Origin: Bimastos eiseni
Taxonomy: Eukaryota; Annelida; Clitellata; Crassiclitellata; Lumbricidae
Length of the DNA stretch: 64,000 bases
Direction: 5' to 3'
Assembly (NCBI GenBank): GCA_959347315.1
Contig: OY365807.1
Location: 8,094,415-8,158,414, forward strand
Both the position numbers and the translations under genes were made by a program. The notes beneath the pieces were generated by a model, which was not told the DNA's origin, did no database searches, and was given only the letters and a program-made list of their open reading frames with translations. Positions within the stretch are counted from its first letter, which is position 1, and the number at the start of each line of letters is the position of its first letter. Shown piece after piece: positions 23,480-35,759 of the stretch.

Positions 23480-23700
23480 TCACTGTCGAACTGGAGCTGC
23501 TGAAAGGAAACAACAATAACAGAAGAATTCATTGGATTTATGCCAGAAGAAAGTAAACCATTGTGTGTAGAAGATGCAATAAACCTTTACCTAAACAGAT
23601 TGGCAGAGCGATGAGAAGAGCTGTTGAATGTTCTGCCTCTGCTTTCAGTGAAATTTCATCTTGAGTATCATTCTCATTCTGCTCTGGATAAACAAATCCC
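23480..23700 (-). CDS. Alternative 3' exons of the SLC46-like gene
   Basis: Exon 23591-23700 (acceptor tttcatttag, donor gtaaag) is open in the frame that exon 3 (phase 2) would enter, giving FVYPEQNENDTQDEISLKA and then a hydrophobic ALLIALPIC. It joins in phase to 23480-23499, ending APVRQ-stop. Because the exon at 23971-24097 also needs phase 2 and ends in its own stop, the two are mutually exclusive ends. Inferred from sequence only. Confidence 0.5.
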
Positions 23701-23970
23701 CTAAATGAAAGTAACGGAAAGCCTAGAAGTAGCCAGATACACTTGGCTGCACATTTAGGTCAGCATGGTTTGGCTCAAGTTAACCCTTTAACGACCAGCG
23801 CATAGTAAAACATAAGGCATAATCAACTACGGGGGGGTCATTGAATGGTTAAGAATAATTTTACGACTGGAATTCTATCGCTGGATAAGGAGTTTAAGAA
23901 ATTTTAGTTCAACTCTTTCATGACAAAACAAACTTTTAGCTGACCTTGCAGCTAACCTTACGGCTGACCT

Positions 23971-26900
23971 TTATCTTTGTTCCGGAAGAGGAGCCACATC
24001 ATCATCTGTGATATAGTCGCTGTTGTTGTCGTCATAATTAATAATCGGATGATAACGAAATTGCTGATTCAAGCGTTGTTTATAGATTAGGAAACAGCTG
24101 CAAACAGAAAACATGCAAAACTCAGCATGAATAGTATGGAAGCACATTAGTTGTCAGTATCAACATCGATAGGTGATGGCAAATCATTCCACTCCATTCG
24201 TCTTCCATTGTCAATCAACCACTTGCGGCTTTTCATCTAAATAACTACTACTGTAATTAAGAGTCTACACATATACACATGCACATATAACATGTATTAT
24301 AAGCCACTTGCATATATCACATGAAAACGCCACTCATAGATACAACGTGCATACATTACTTGTATAACAACTTTCCTGCAGCTGTTTATAGCAACTTTCT
24401 TGAGAGGCAGAATCAGACTGTCAAAGTATATTATTTTCACAAACAAAGAGACACTCAAGTTTCAGGACTCTGGATACGGTAGCGTAACATAAATGTCCCA
24501 CCATCAGTTTCACATGATTGGGTAAAACACAAGTAATTCAGCAAGTACTAACAAAACGACGACGGCCGTTGCTCCATAGACGCCTGCGTCGAAGAAGAAG
24601 ACGACATTTGGCTTCCAACTGGCCATTGCTGAGAATATTGCATTCTGGGTAATTCCACCAAGCATACCGCTGATCATTTCGAGCCAAGCAAAACACGCAA
24701 AGGCCGATGCTACAGCAGACAGAACAAGGTTTCTATTCAAATGTCTGACTCCACATTAGATCAATGTTTTCGTTTTTTCTTACTTAAGATGGCAATCTGT
24801 TCAGTTCACTTTGGTCATCAATGCATTTGCCTTTAATATAAGAGTTCATTCATTTGAAATGCAAACATTTCTCCACAACAGATGAGAAAAGGAGTAGTTA
24901 CTGATCATTCTCAAAACAGCAGTTCTGAGGTCATATTATTTTTATTGCCAAAGTAAGGCAATACATCATTATTAAATTATTATTATTATTACTATTATGC
25001 ACCTGAGGTACATGCAATCCCTCAGAATTTAAGAAAAACCAGGGATAGCATCAATCTGGGATGGCTATTATTATTATTATTATCATTGCTATTATAATTA
25101 AACCTGAAACAATTTCTATTTTCAAGTGCCAGTACCAAATGACACAGAACAGGTCAGTGGTGTCAACAAGTGACCACTGAGCTTGTTGCTAAAGCGTTTA
25201 TGGCCTTGTGAGTGTAGCTCCTCAACAGAGTTTCAGTCAGTCAGTCAAATAGAATCAGGAGCGGCGATCCTGAGATCAAGGGGGACAGGTCCCTTTCACC
25301 TTTCAATGAGAGGGGACACATTTCTCAACCCTCTCCTAACTTTCTTGTATACCCCACCTGTACGAGATACCCGCCTCTGATTATAATTTATATTGTCCCC
25401 TTCAAAATCCCTACTCCAAGGAGATCCAGACCCAGGCCAAATGGAAACAGGCAGTCTTCAGGAGGACATGACATTCAGGAGGTGGCGAACATCCATGGAA
25501 GCACGTCAAACTCATAATCTCCATGTTGCAAGGCAAGCTCTCAAAACAATAGGTTATCGATCTGAATTTCTTTTTTGGCTTCGATTTCGTTTGACATCAA
25601 CTGCTCCTGGTGCAAAATAGCCTTTCTATTCTAATTGCCTTGAGACCATCTGTAGTGAAAATAAAGGCATCTCACCAACATCGGCTTGTTCGACAGTCTT
25701 TGAGATGTAGGCTCTAAGAAGAGAGATTGGAATAATCATGCCACAGCCAGCCACTGGAGCTAAAACAACACAAACAAACTTGCAATTAAATCAATCAGCT
25801 GAATTAACCATAAAGCAAACATTTTAGCACTCCTGTAGCAACTTCCTTATGACAAAATACTGAATACACTCGTTATAGTGTATGCAATAATTAGAGGCAC
25901 TAAATCAATGACAATAAGAAACCTGATGGGCATATTCTTCGAGTAGCACTTTATAAATATGAGATTACAAACACACACACAGGAGATGGTTGCTTCGAGA
26001 CTTCTTACCTAGAAACACCATCAGAGTGTTAACCGCGAAACCAAAGACGAGTTCATAGACGACGCCAAACACTGTACCAAGGAAGACAAGTCCGATATCT
26101 CCGACAAATCGAACCAGAGTCCAAGTCGCGATTATCATGAAGACATTGACGACAAAATAGAAAGCTGCACTGTAATATCCAATCCAAATAGAGTTGAAGC
26201 AAAATGGAAAAGAAAACAGATAAAGGATCTGAGTATCAACACGACCGAGCTGCACAAAGCTCACGAGGAAACCAACAAATAACGCCACAAGGAGGCAGCG
26301 CCTGCAGTTCATGCCATCATCTCTGACAAGGAGGTTGAACATCTTGACTACAGCATCCACCAACTGATCACACAGTCCTTCTGGTTGTGGATGAGTAGGG
26401 AGGACAAGCGATTCTCTTAACACAAAAACAATGTAGCAGAAGGTGATGGCGAGTATTGCTATGAGAAAGACGAACATCCACTCAAAGCCGACAGCTTTGA
26501 TCAGAAATCCGGTCGCTAGAGACGAGGTGATCAGCGCAACACCTGAGCAGACCTGAAGGAGAACAATTCGAATGGAACGCTGCTGGTGCGTCGTTATATC
26601 GGATGCGTAGGAAAAGCATGCCATCAGCATCGAGCAAGACATTCCAAAGCAACCGTCCACAATCGAAGACAATACAAGGAAAGCGACGTTGAGTCGTAGC
26701 GTGAAAACAATGACGAAGATGAACATCCGAAGAGTTCCTCCGATCAGAGGCATCAGAAGAACCATCTTCCGACCCACGCGATTGCTTAAGCCACCGAGGA
26801 GGATCGTCGAGAAAAGCGCTGGTATGAGCGCTGCTATGTTCATGTACAATAGCCATCTGGCTGCCTCCGCCTCCACCCCGCTTTCGGTGAAGTCGGAAGC

Positions 26901-27125
26901 AGAACTGTTTTGACAAGATCTTGTTGCTCTGTCGACTTCGGGGTTATTCAGATCGTAGCTGTTTTTGACTAGGAACCTCACAGCTTGACTGAGGAGCGAC
27001 ATCGATGCAGACAAATACAAGGAGTAGAGGAACTGAACAGGTTCGATGAACCGCACACAACCACTGGTAGCTGCCGAGCAGACATTTCTTCTTAACCCAT
27101 CTCTCAATCGGAAGCACAACGCCAT
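23971..27125 (-). CDS. SLC46-family (proton-coupled folate transporter-like) MFS carrier, 4 exons
   Basis: Exons 26009-27125, 25676-25759, 24514-24709, 23971-24097 (phases 1, 1, 2) total 1524 nt, 507 residues. A 12-segment major facilitator carrier of the SLC46 group (human A1 folate/heme, A2 and A3 lysosomal). Evidence: an N-terminal helix after FIEPVQFLYSLYLS; the extracellular loop with Asn sites between TM1 and TM2; the MFS loop 2-3 motif GGLSNRVGRK at about residues 107-116; the long central loop with LRESLVLPTHPQPEG; and LLRAYISKTVEQADVASAFAC, matching the family's RAKLSKLV..EQGALFSAVAC spacing exactly, which fixes the exon 3 acceptor at 24710-24711. The last exon adds an acidic cytosolic tail (YDDNNSDYITDDDVAPL). 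Two further exons at 23591-23700 and 23480-23499 can replace that tail in frame. The exact substrate cannot be told. Confidence 0.85.
25256..25379. mobile_element. hAT-like MITE, family B (copy 1)
   Basis: Ends CAGGAGCGGCGATC and CCCGCCTCTG match copies at 42647 and 56805. Flanking 8-mers AATAGAAT and ATTATAAT agree at 6 of 8. Confidence 0.65.
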
Positions 27126-28065
27126 AACTTTCGTACGACGGCAAATGAAGAGACGAAAACAGAAAGTTGACGCAGCAGATGACTTATGGAAATTCCAAAC
27201 CTAAAACCTAGGAAACGACCCTAGCAGGATATCCTATTTTGTATTTGACATATCTCTGAGAGTTTAGACACCCGTCCCGTGACTGTAGCGGCTCACAACA
27301 ATTTGTTTTCGTTGCTGTGACTGGTCATAAGTGGAGCACACCTTTCTACGCTCACGTTCTTATTGGTTCATTGCAAATGACTTACTTACATCTAATTAAG
27401 AACTTATGCCAGTGTAATTATCTCATTACAGACATGTTATCATAATAATTTTATAGTCATCACGAGGTCAATGCTTGGTAATGCTAATTGCTAAATAGCA
27501 AGGAATCTATATTTAGATCTAGATTCCTTGGAGGAACAGTTACTCGTGAAAAATTGTATCATCAGGCGACATCTATAGCGTTGCGCGTTTAAAGGCTGTA
27601 GGCCGTGAAAACTTTCATGAAAGTAACAAAATTGACAAAATAGCATAATTGCCTGAATTCATTACTGAAAAAGAATCCAGGACTGTTTTTCATTCGATAA
27701 CCAAAGAACCAAGAAAGGTAGGCTCAAATGACAATAAATTAATAAATTGTTCCAAATAATTTAAAATTATGTAATCTAAATTGTGGAAGTTTGCATTGCA
27801 TTACGCTTACGTGTTATGAACATTTTTAAAGCCCCTCTGAAATCAGCTGCGCTCACGACCCAAGTCGGCGAATTATAGGTAGGCCTAGTAAAGTAAACAA
27901 GAATTAAGTTCTTCAAGCGCTTCCGAGACTGAACAGAGGAGAGAACGAAGAGTTCCGCCCTAAAATACGTGGAGCGGCGGACTATTCCAACTGGAGGGAC
28001 CTATAAACTATAAGCGAAGCTCCTTGGTTGGGCCGTAGCAGTGCGCATACGGGGACGAGCAAAAT
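27126..28065. other. 5' flank of the SLC46-like gene
   Basis: No gene recognised. A 10-bp inverted repeat (AAGGAATCTA/TAGATTCCTT) sits at about 27499-27528. Confidence 0.4.
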
Positions 28066-28705
28066 AGGGCTGTAAATTATTCACGGTCGATTGTCGCGGG
28101 ATTCGTAAAATTCGCGAATTTTGGATACTGCCGCGAATTTTAGCGTTTTGCCGCGAGTGACCACGAATTTGACAGCTTTCGAATTCTTGCTGCTTAGGCC
28201 TAATTTATGTTTTTGACGTGGACCATGTGGTAAAGGCAAAGGCTATAAACATTCGTTACGACGTCTTCGTGTGTGAAAACATTCGGTGGCTAGAGGAAGA
28301 CGTTCAGTTTAAGCCCGGTACGTTTCACTTTCAGATCTATTGGTTTATAGAACATGCAGTGTGCACTGTGCACGTCGAATTTAATCGGAGGGAAAGTTGC
28401 ACTAAGCACGCGAATAATCAACGTTCACAAGCGCAAGGCACAGAATTTAGTAAGTGGAGATGTGTGAAATCCGCGAAAACGAAATAATTGCAACCTGCTC
28501 TTTCAGCTGTTTTTGCAAAGCAGACGTCGCAGCAACAGCACTCGCCATTATTGGCATGAATGGTCGTTGATTATACTCAATTATTGACTTATTTATTGTG
28601 TAGGCCTAACACTTTTGACCGCGAACGCGCCGCGAATTCTATGTTTTTGGCCGCGAGTTGGCCAGCAAATTTTTCAATTTTCGACCGCTAAAATTTTACA
28701 GCCCT
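28066..28705. mobile_element. 640-bp MITE with AGGGCTGTAAAATT-type inverted ends
   Basis: Left end AGGGCTGTAAATT and right end AATTTTACAGCCCT are inverted copies. The flanking 8-mers AGCAAAAT and AGCAATAA match at 6 of 8, a hAT-type duplication that has decayed. CGCGAATTT words are repeated in subterminal positions. An internal 89-codon frame (28218-28487) shows no transposase motifs. Confidence 0.65.
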
Positions 28706-30190
28706 AGCAATAATCCATGGGCAGATGAACGGAGAGAAGCCAGTTGGGGAAATGGAAAACATTCTGGTAAAGAGAGCCCAAAGGTACGCCGGGGCAGAAC
28801 CAACAAGACAGTTTCGCATCAGAATAAGAACTTTAAAGTGTAGGCCTATGCGTTGAGGTGCAGGAAGCCAATGAAGAGATCACGGAAGAAAGATGAGATG
28901 TGTGAAAATTTAGTATGCCACCAATTAGTCGACGAGATGTCGATTAATTACGATTACCGTCCTGTTCAACCTGATCATCCTTCTGTGAAGTTCTGTTTAA
29001 GTCTTTGTCGAACCCGCGGTTACTACTTATATCAAGTCCTCCAACAGAACCATAGCCTATAGGTCTATCCAGCCACGCCTCTGCAATGATCCACCCTCTG
29101 AATTCCAAAAATTTACGATTCACCCTTGATGATTAGGCTATCATTCAATCACCAACGATCATATATGCGCGCGGCACACCGGTTGAGAACCACTGATTTA
29201 GCACGTATATAGGCCTGTGCAACCCTATCATGTTGTCCAGTGTACTTTAACTAATGCCTATGCCCAAAACATTGTTCCTGTTTGAAATAATATTTATTTA
29301 ATTTATCATTTTAATTTAAGCTAAAATTTCAATGAATAAGTTTTAAGCTAAGCCTACTTAGAATGCCAACAGTTTGTCAAACGTAACAGAAGCACATCAA
29401 CAGCACAGCGTGCTGTTCAAATATTTAGAAGTTCCTAGTGCGAGTTGTTAACAATGCGAGGAATAAATGGCGAATAAAATAATTCACTGTAATTTAGAAA
29501 ATTTTCAGATATCCTATCCCCTGTTTTTTTTACAAGTCGGACCCTGATTGTATCATCTTAAGTCCAATCTACAGATCTTCCATTCGAGGCTGCGAGGCAT
29601 AAGCTACAGACTGTTTTAATCTAAGGCCCGAAGAATGCGGCGATATCTTGTTCGCCGCAACGCTTTCCATGCCGACACGGTTGCTAATTGTCCATATCTC
29701 ACCGGTTCCCCAGTTTCAAAATTGGGGGAGGGAAGGCAAGCCCCCTTGTTTTAGTGCTCAGTGAACCCCCATGTGCCCCCCAAATCGGTTCTTTTTCTGC
29801 TTCTCCAATGGCTTTTTAAGATGAGTTTTGTTAAGATAATTTGTGCACCCCATTTTTCAAATTTCATGGGGGAATTAAAAAAGTGGGGGGACAAAAACAT
29901 TTTTGCACTTCGCGCAATTTTTCAAAACCTTCTTACACCTCTGTTACGAATTATATATTAATACTGGTCCCATCATTAAGACAATAATTCAATTATTCTA
30001 GCGACTACCGTAGGCCTACGCTTAAGTGCAGAGGCCTAGAGCTATAAAGATTAAATACACCTCAAAATTTTTTTACGTCAATGTGAGTGAGTGGTGGTTT
30101 GAGGCCCATACTAGCTTACAATTCTTTCAGCCTCGGCTGTGCTTAAGGCAAAGGCGCTATATAAATTTTCTTCTTGTTCTTGTTCTTGTT
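28706..30190. other. Non-coding, repeat-rich
   Basis: 29700-29960 carries G/C-run palindromic stretches (gggggag, cccccttg, ccccccaaa) typical of an old MITE. No gene recognised. Confidence 0.4.
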
Positions 30191-30191
30191 C

Positions 30192-30192
<1 letters not shown>

Positions 30193-30251
<59 letters not shown>
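30193..30251. repeat. (ATT)n microsatellite
   Basis: About 57 bp of ATT directly after a CR1/L2-like 3' end (GGCGCTATATAAATT), so it is probably an expanded retrotransposon tail. Confidence 0.95.
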
Positions 30252-30253
<2 letters not shown>

Positions 30254-30309
30254 ACTAATAAGTCCACGGATCCGAGTAGTAGGCTCTATTATATCTAAAT
30301 ATCTCGCTG

Positions 30310-31170
30310 CTGTCCGCTTACTGCAATGTGTGCTATATAGACTCCATGGTGGCTGGATGTCGTCAAATCGGCTTCAGCTGAACCCATCTAAAACTCAATT
30401 TATCTGGCTTGGCACTAGACAGCAGCTGGCGAAAATTGATCTCTGTGCCTTCGCTGCCCAGTTTCCCCGGGATTTAGGGGTCACTCTTGACCAAAAACTC
30501 ACCTTTGCTCAACATGTCAATAATGTCTCTCGTAGTTGCTTTTACCAGCTTCGCCAATTACGAGTAATATCTCGGTCTCTTACCCTCAGCGCCGCAGTTA
30601 CTCTGGTTCATGCCTTTGTTACCAGTCGCCTTGACTATTGCTCCTCAATATATGCTGGCCTCCCCCAAGTTCGGATTGGACGTTTGGAGCGGGTTTTGCG
30701 TGCGGCCGCCCGACTGATCGGTGGGATTCACAGAACAGGTCAAGTATCAGAGTAGGGCCTACAAGCGGAATATCATGAACTGGCTGCCTATACCCCAGCG
30801 CATCTTATTTAGGGTATCTGCCTTAGTTTGGCGTTGCCTTGGCAGTACTGCACCTGCCTATTTGCAGGAGCTATGTCGCCCTATCACTGCCAGTAGGGGT
30901 CGACGACCACTTCGCTCTGCCGTTCATGGCAACCTGATCGTCCCTTTTGCACGCACTTCCATAATGCAGAATCGAGCTTTCTCGGTCATGCCACCGTCGT
31001 GGTACCTACCATCTGGAATGGACTTCCCATAGAGCTCCGCCACCTACCTAAGAACTCATCATCTTCATTTTACGCCTCTTTTAATACTGTCCTTTTCAAC
31101 CGAGGGTTAGGCCGGGAGCGCCTCTGAGTAGATATCTTGAAGGGGCGGTCAATCAAGTATTTTTGAATGA
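30310..31170 (+). pseudogene. CR1/L2-type non-LTR retrotransposon, RT thumb to 3' end
   Basis: The frame reads WMSSNRLQLNPSKTQFIWLG, LGVTLDQKLTFAQHV, SRLDYCSSIYAGLP and LERVLRAAARLIGG to a stop at 30755. After a frameshift it continues MNWLPIPQRILFRVSALV, APAYLQELCRPI and MQNRAFSVMPP. The 3' end is GAGCGCCTCTGAGTAG...GGGGCGG followed by (TGAT)n. 5'-truncated, frameshifted and dead; the best-preserved copy of the family here. Confidence 0.9.
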
Positions 31171-31411
31171 TTGATTGATTGATATATGCAGGTCTCAAGT
31201 CAAAATCACGTTGATTATCCTGGTGCTATATATAGTATCTATCTACAATTCTGATAATTGTCATATAGGGATTATAGGCCTACCTATTCCTAGCTACAGG
31301 TCAAGGTGTATAATGGTCCTTGGTTACAGGCTGTACATCGGAGTACGAATCCTCAACATCCAGCTGGGGGAGCGAAGAGGGGTGGGGCGCAGAGCTGACG
31401 AACCGAGTGAG

Positions 31412-31783
31412 CAGGGCCATACCGAGGGCTGGGACATAGCGGGGCCAGGGGGCTGCGGGGGCCATGGCGAGGGCGAGGCTGTGGCACAGGGCGCAAATAT
31501 GGAGGGGACGCAAATTTCTGTATGACATAACTTTTATTATTTTATAAATTCATTCTTCCTTCAAATATGGCCCTATTTTCATTCAAGAATAAAAACTAAA
31601 ATTACAGTTACAGTTAAAAAGTGAAACTAAGAAAGTTTTTGGTGGGAGTTATACCATCTTTGGTTATACCAGTTAAGTCATTTCTTGTGTATTAATAAAT
31701 TTTATATTATATTCAAAATGCAAAATATGGGGCGTCAGATTGATGCTAGGCACAGGGCGCAATTAGGGCTCGGTACGGCCCTC
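31412..31783 (-). mobile_element. hAT-type MITE, family A (372 bp)
   Basis: Ends CAGGGCCATACCGAG and CTCGGTACGGCCCTC are inverted repeats. Perfect 8-bp target duplication CGAGTGAG at 31404-31411 and 31784-31791. Right-hand half is homologous, in reverse orientation, to the element at 34220. Confidence 0.9.
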
Positions 31784-31791
31784 CGAGTGAG

Positions 31792-32640
31792 ATCATTGTA
31801 TATCTGTAACGTTGACATGTCCTTCTTTCACTAAGCATCATTGTTGGTTAAATAAGTGTATAACGTATAATAGGCGCCTATTTATGTTATCATAGAGCGG
31901 TTTGAATTTAAGCAAAAATTATTAGCATCGTTGTAAAAGAATATGCTAAATTTACTTACTTATTTATAATATAGATGAACATGTTATTTATGCTGGACAA
32001 ACGAAATGTCGCCATATGATTGCGTCAGTGTATTGAACTTGTTAGTTGCGGCATAAATCTCGAAGACGACGGTTGAATTCAGGATTTTTGCGAAATTTTC
32101 GCAAATGTGCATTGCCAACCTCTGTTTCGATTGAATTTTCGTCGAGAAGTAGCAAGTAGACTTAACAAATTTCAAAACAACGATTTCTTATCGAATGTTT
32201 TCAGTTTGGAGATCGAATTATCGATCTTAAGCTACAAATTTTGATACTATTTTGTTATTTGCCATTTAGACCTGTCGATGATACTTTATAACTAGGCCTA
32301 TTGTGGTAGGCCTAGTCCTAAAATAAAATTATTTTTGGTTTTTACTAAATGTTAACTTGATTAAATTTAACTCTCTCTCCTTAATTAATCTGTTTTCTGT
32401 TGTGTAGGCCTATTGTTTTCTCTCTTTCTCCTATCTTATTTCTACATGGACGTGTTCTTGTCTTCTCTTGTTTTCGAGTAGCCTAGGCCTAATTAGATGT
32501 TCGAACATTAATTGTAGATTGAAGAGAAGATTGAATTGAACATATTTTTAGTGCCTAATGGGCTGTTGATAATAAGTTAACTGCGTTGTCCAGTGTTATA
32601 ATATCAGCAATATGTTGATATTCAACAGGTCAATTTTCAT
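31792..32640. other. Non-coding AT-rich DNA
   Basis: No gene recognised; multiple TAGGCCTA words. Confidence 0.4.
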
Positions 32641-32749
32641 TTACCCGCATTACTAAGGTTAGGTTAGAAATCCTGACCATTTTTGAGATCCTGGGTCACT
32701 GGATCCTTTAGCTTGTATTTGTCTATTTTGTAATCCTCTGTCGCTGGTC

Positions 32750-33910
32750 ACGACTTTTGAAGACCTGGTGCTAGGAACTAACAGCATTGGATTCTATGAA
32801 GCCATGACTGTTCTTCTGAGGTCGTTTTATTCTAGCCATAACCCAAGTATTTTCATACAAGCAGCCACAACAAGACAGGCAATTTGAGCTTCAGAGTGCC
32901 AGACGATGGTAGCTCCAAGTTAGCAAAAATAAGTTGCTATTCTTGACCTAATTTAAATACATTACATTCTTTACAATGTTTCCATCGAGGCCTGTAGGCC
33001 TACGTGATGCCGTCAACCGCTGGTCGTGTGAAGCTCTTCATTCGAAGGATCTCAATTCCAGTCAAGATCAAATGCAATGATTCGGTTGACCGACTGCCCT
33101 ACAAGCAGCTAGGTTAGTTTCAGTTTCTACTTTCTATGAAGGTTTGCGACTTATCCGGAGTTGATGGAGGTGGGCATGGTCACTTAATTGGCGATGGACA
33201 GACGATTGGTTGCTGACAAAATCGTCAGGTCGTTTGGAAGATGCTAAGTAGCGGGACGTCAATTAAGATAATGAAACACACAGCAATTTCTGTCTTGTCT
33301 GCCTGTCTCTTTGTTACTTCTCTTCCTCTTGTCTTAAGTTTGCTTAAAGCTATAGCTCAATTTTGTCTCTTCTTTTATCTACTGACCCTATTTTCTCTCC
33401 TTCTTGTGCCCAAAATTTTGTCCTAGGTCTGACTGTACCAGATTTTTTTACAAAAGCTTTTGACAACATATCCCTATGCTTTGCCATAGAAAAATTTCGT
33501 TGGCATATTGCAGCTCGGTTAAATAATAAAGTTATTACTGTTTGCTGTCTTTCAATCTATCCTAGGCTACTCCACGTGAAACCACGTGGTGAAACCACCT
33601 CACTCTTCTCAACTCTCACTGTGGTCTAGCACACTCCCTTTCTTAGTTTGCAACGTTATGCATCACTATTTTGTTTTTTAGAACTTGCCGGAAACCATCA
33701 AAGACGACTTATCACCTCAGATGTCGTAGAACGAGGCTGAGAAGGAACTGGCAATGCAAAGAGGAGACGAGTGGACGAGGGAATCCGTTGCCCAATATAC
33801 AGAGGTCTATAGTATACCGAGTAAGTTGTAATCTTAAGAGTTTTAACTCTTTCAACTTGATTACCCAGAATTGTCCAGATTATTCAAGAACGCTGCATTG
33901 TTTCAGAGGC
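32750..33910 (+). repeat. Duplicated unit, copy 1, with exon-like segments
   Basis: Homologous block for block to 34140-35760. It contains a segment ending at a donor at 33113 (AG|gttagt) and an exon-like segment 33682-33820 between acceptor ttttttag and donor gtaagt. No long conserved reading frame, so perhaps part of a non-coding transcript. Confidence 0.6.
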
Positions 33911-34029
33911 GTTGAATGAATATTTTGCATTTAGCCTGAAATGAGGAGACAAAGGTGTTTGAAGATAGTTAGATGTCGATCTCAGACCTGATCAGGTCAA
34001 CACAGAACTACCTTCCAATTGCTTGCTAG

Positions 34030-34064
34030 AGAAAATGTGATTGTCCAAATGAATCACATTTTCT
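34030..34064. ncRNA. Conserved hairpin, copy 1 (function unknown)
   Basis: Perfect 13-bp stem AGAAAATGTGATT / AATCACATTTTCT with a 9-nt loop GTCCAAATG. Its counterpart at 36511-36545 keeps the stem through paired changes. Called ncRNA-like only because of that; it may simply be a structured repeat. Confidence 0.35.
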
Positions 34065-34219
34065 GTGTAGAGCCCTGGTTTTGAAATTATATTAAGTTGG
34101 ATACATTTTGCTTTGTGTACAAGTCTCTCAGGCAGTTTGTTATTTTCGTTGGATTGTATGGATCCATGACTGCCCCTCTGAGGTCTTTCTATTCTAGTCA
34201 TGACCCAAGCATTTCCATG

Positions 34220-34389
34220 CAGGGCCGTACCGAGCAACAATTGCGCCCTGTGCCTAGCATCAATCTGGCGCCTCCACATTTTTAAGATAGTGCATTATAT
34301 GGAATAATAAGTTATTCCATCCTGAAATTTGAGCCCTTTCCACATTTGCACCCTGGATCAAGGCCCCGCTGCCCCTCGGTACGGCGCTG
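34220..34389 (+). mobile_element. hAT-type MITE, family A (170 bp)
   Basis: Ends CAGGGCCGTACCGAG and CTCGGTACGGCGCTG are complementary at 14 of 15. Perfect 8-bp target duplication TTTCCATG at 34212-34219 and 34390-34397. The undisturbed site is preserved in the paralogous block of copy 1, so the insertion followed the duplication. Confidence 0.93.
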
Positions 34390-34611
34390 TTTCCATGTAA
34401 GCAGCCAATGCCATAGCAAGGCAGGCAATTTGAGCTTCAGAATGCCAGACGATTGGTGGCATCAAGTCAGCAAAAATAAGTCTGCTATTTTTGAGCTATA
34501 GGCCCTACATTACATTCTGTACAATGTTTTATCAACTTAATGAAATTTACTCAATTAAGCCACTGTTTAGATTTATACAATATAAGCAAGTATATAAATT
34601 ACACAGGTCAG

Positions 34612-34797
34612 CGAATTCCGGCTGTTTTGGCACCGTCTATCATGGAAGGTTCAAGCCAGAGAAGTCCGGCTGTTTTTGGCACCGTCCATCCTGGCAGCTT
34701 CAGGTCAGGCCAGAGAAGTCCGGCAGTTTTGGCACTGTTCTTCCTGGCAGCCTCAAGCCAGAGAATTCCGGCAGTTTTGGCACCGTCCATCCTGGTA
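34612..34797. repeat. Minisatellite, four units of about 42-50 bp
   Basis: Units of the form GAATTCCGGCTGTTTTGGCACCGTC-type followed by ATCCTGGCAGCCTCAAGCCAGA. Open in several frames on both strands, which explains local ORFs. Confidence 0.85.
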
Positions 34798-35759
34798 GAG
34801 GTGCTGTGGCATCTGACATGAAGCGCTACCTGTCTTCGGTTATCGAGACCTGTTCGTGACCGCCGTCAACTGAACGACTGTCCTGCAAGCGGTTATAGGT
34901 TAGTTTCAGTTTGTATGAAGGTTTGCTAAAAATCCCATAGATTGGTTGCTAATAAAATCGTCGGGTCGTTTGGAAGATTCTAATTAAGTAGTAAAATGTC
35001 GACCAGGATAATGAAACACAGAGCATTTTATATCTTCTCTGCCTGTCTCTTTCCTAAATTTCTCTTCCTCTTGTCTTAAGTCTGTCTTAATAGAGTCTAC
35101 AGCTCTATTATCTCTATTTCCCTCTTCTTGGGTCTGCTCAGGGGCGTCAATCTCTCTGAGCGATGTAGGCAAACCCTCTGGTCCAAGATGGAAGGCAAGA
35201 AATGCCCCCTAAGGCAAAACAATGATCCCCACCTGAAATTGGGGGCATTTGCCTCCGGACCCTCCCCCTATCTGGACGCCTCTGGTTTTGCTGAGCCTAT
35301 TTTCTGTTGTCTTAGGTGTGGCTGCCTCCCTGTTGTGAATGAATGGGACGAGATTTTTGACCAAAGCTTTTGGCAACATTGTCCCTATGCTTTGCTGTTG
35401 AAGCAAATTATTTTTGCATATTGCAGCTCAGTTGAATGATACATGTATACAGTTACTGTTTGCTGTCTTTCAATCTATCCTACTCTACATCTTTTTATCC
35501 CTGATATCTAGTTCACTCCGTTTCTTAACTTTATGACATTTTGCATTATTGTTTTGTTTTTTAGAACTGACTGGAAACCATCAGAGACGACCTGAGATGT
35601 CTGGAGAGTGGAGATGTCATGGGACGAAAACGAGAAGGACCTGGCGATGGACTTGTGGAGGAGGAGATGTGTTGCTCGAGAAGAAGGCCTACAGTACTGA
35701 GTTAAGTTTTAGAATTCTATGCTATAGAATTAATTGCTTTAGACTAGGTTAGGTGAATG

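Noticed and set aside
24710..24740. SLC46 exon 3 starting farther upstream (frame open to 24740)
   Set aside because: Acceptors there do not keep phase 1; the pyrimidine-rich acceptor at 24710-24711 does, and it restores family spacing exactly.
30026..30298. Frame with poly-Ile
   Set aside because: (ATT)n run; only the part from about 30310 on is real retrotransposon coding sequence.
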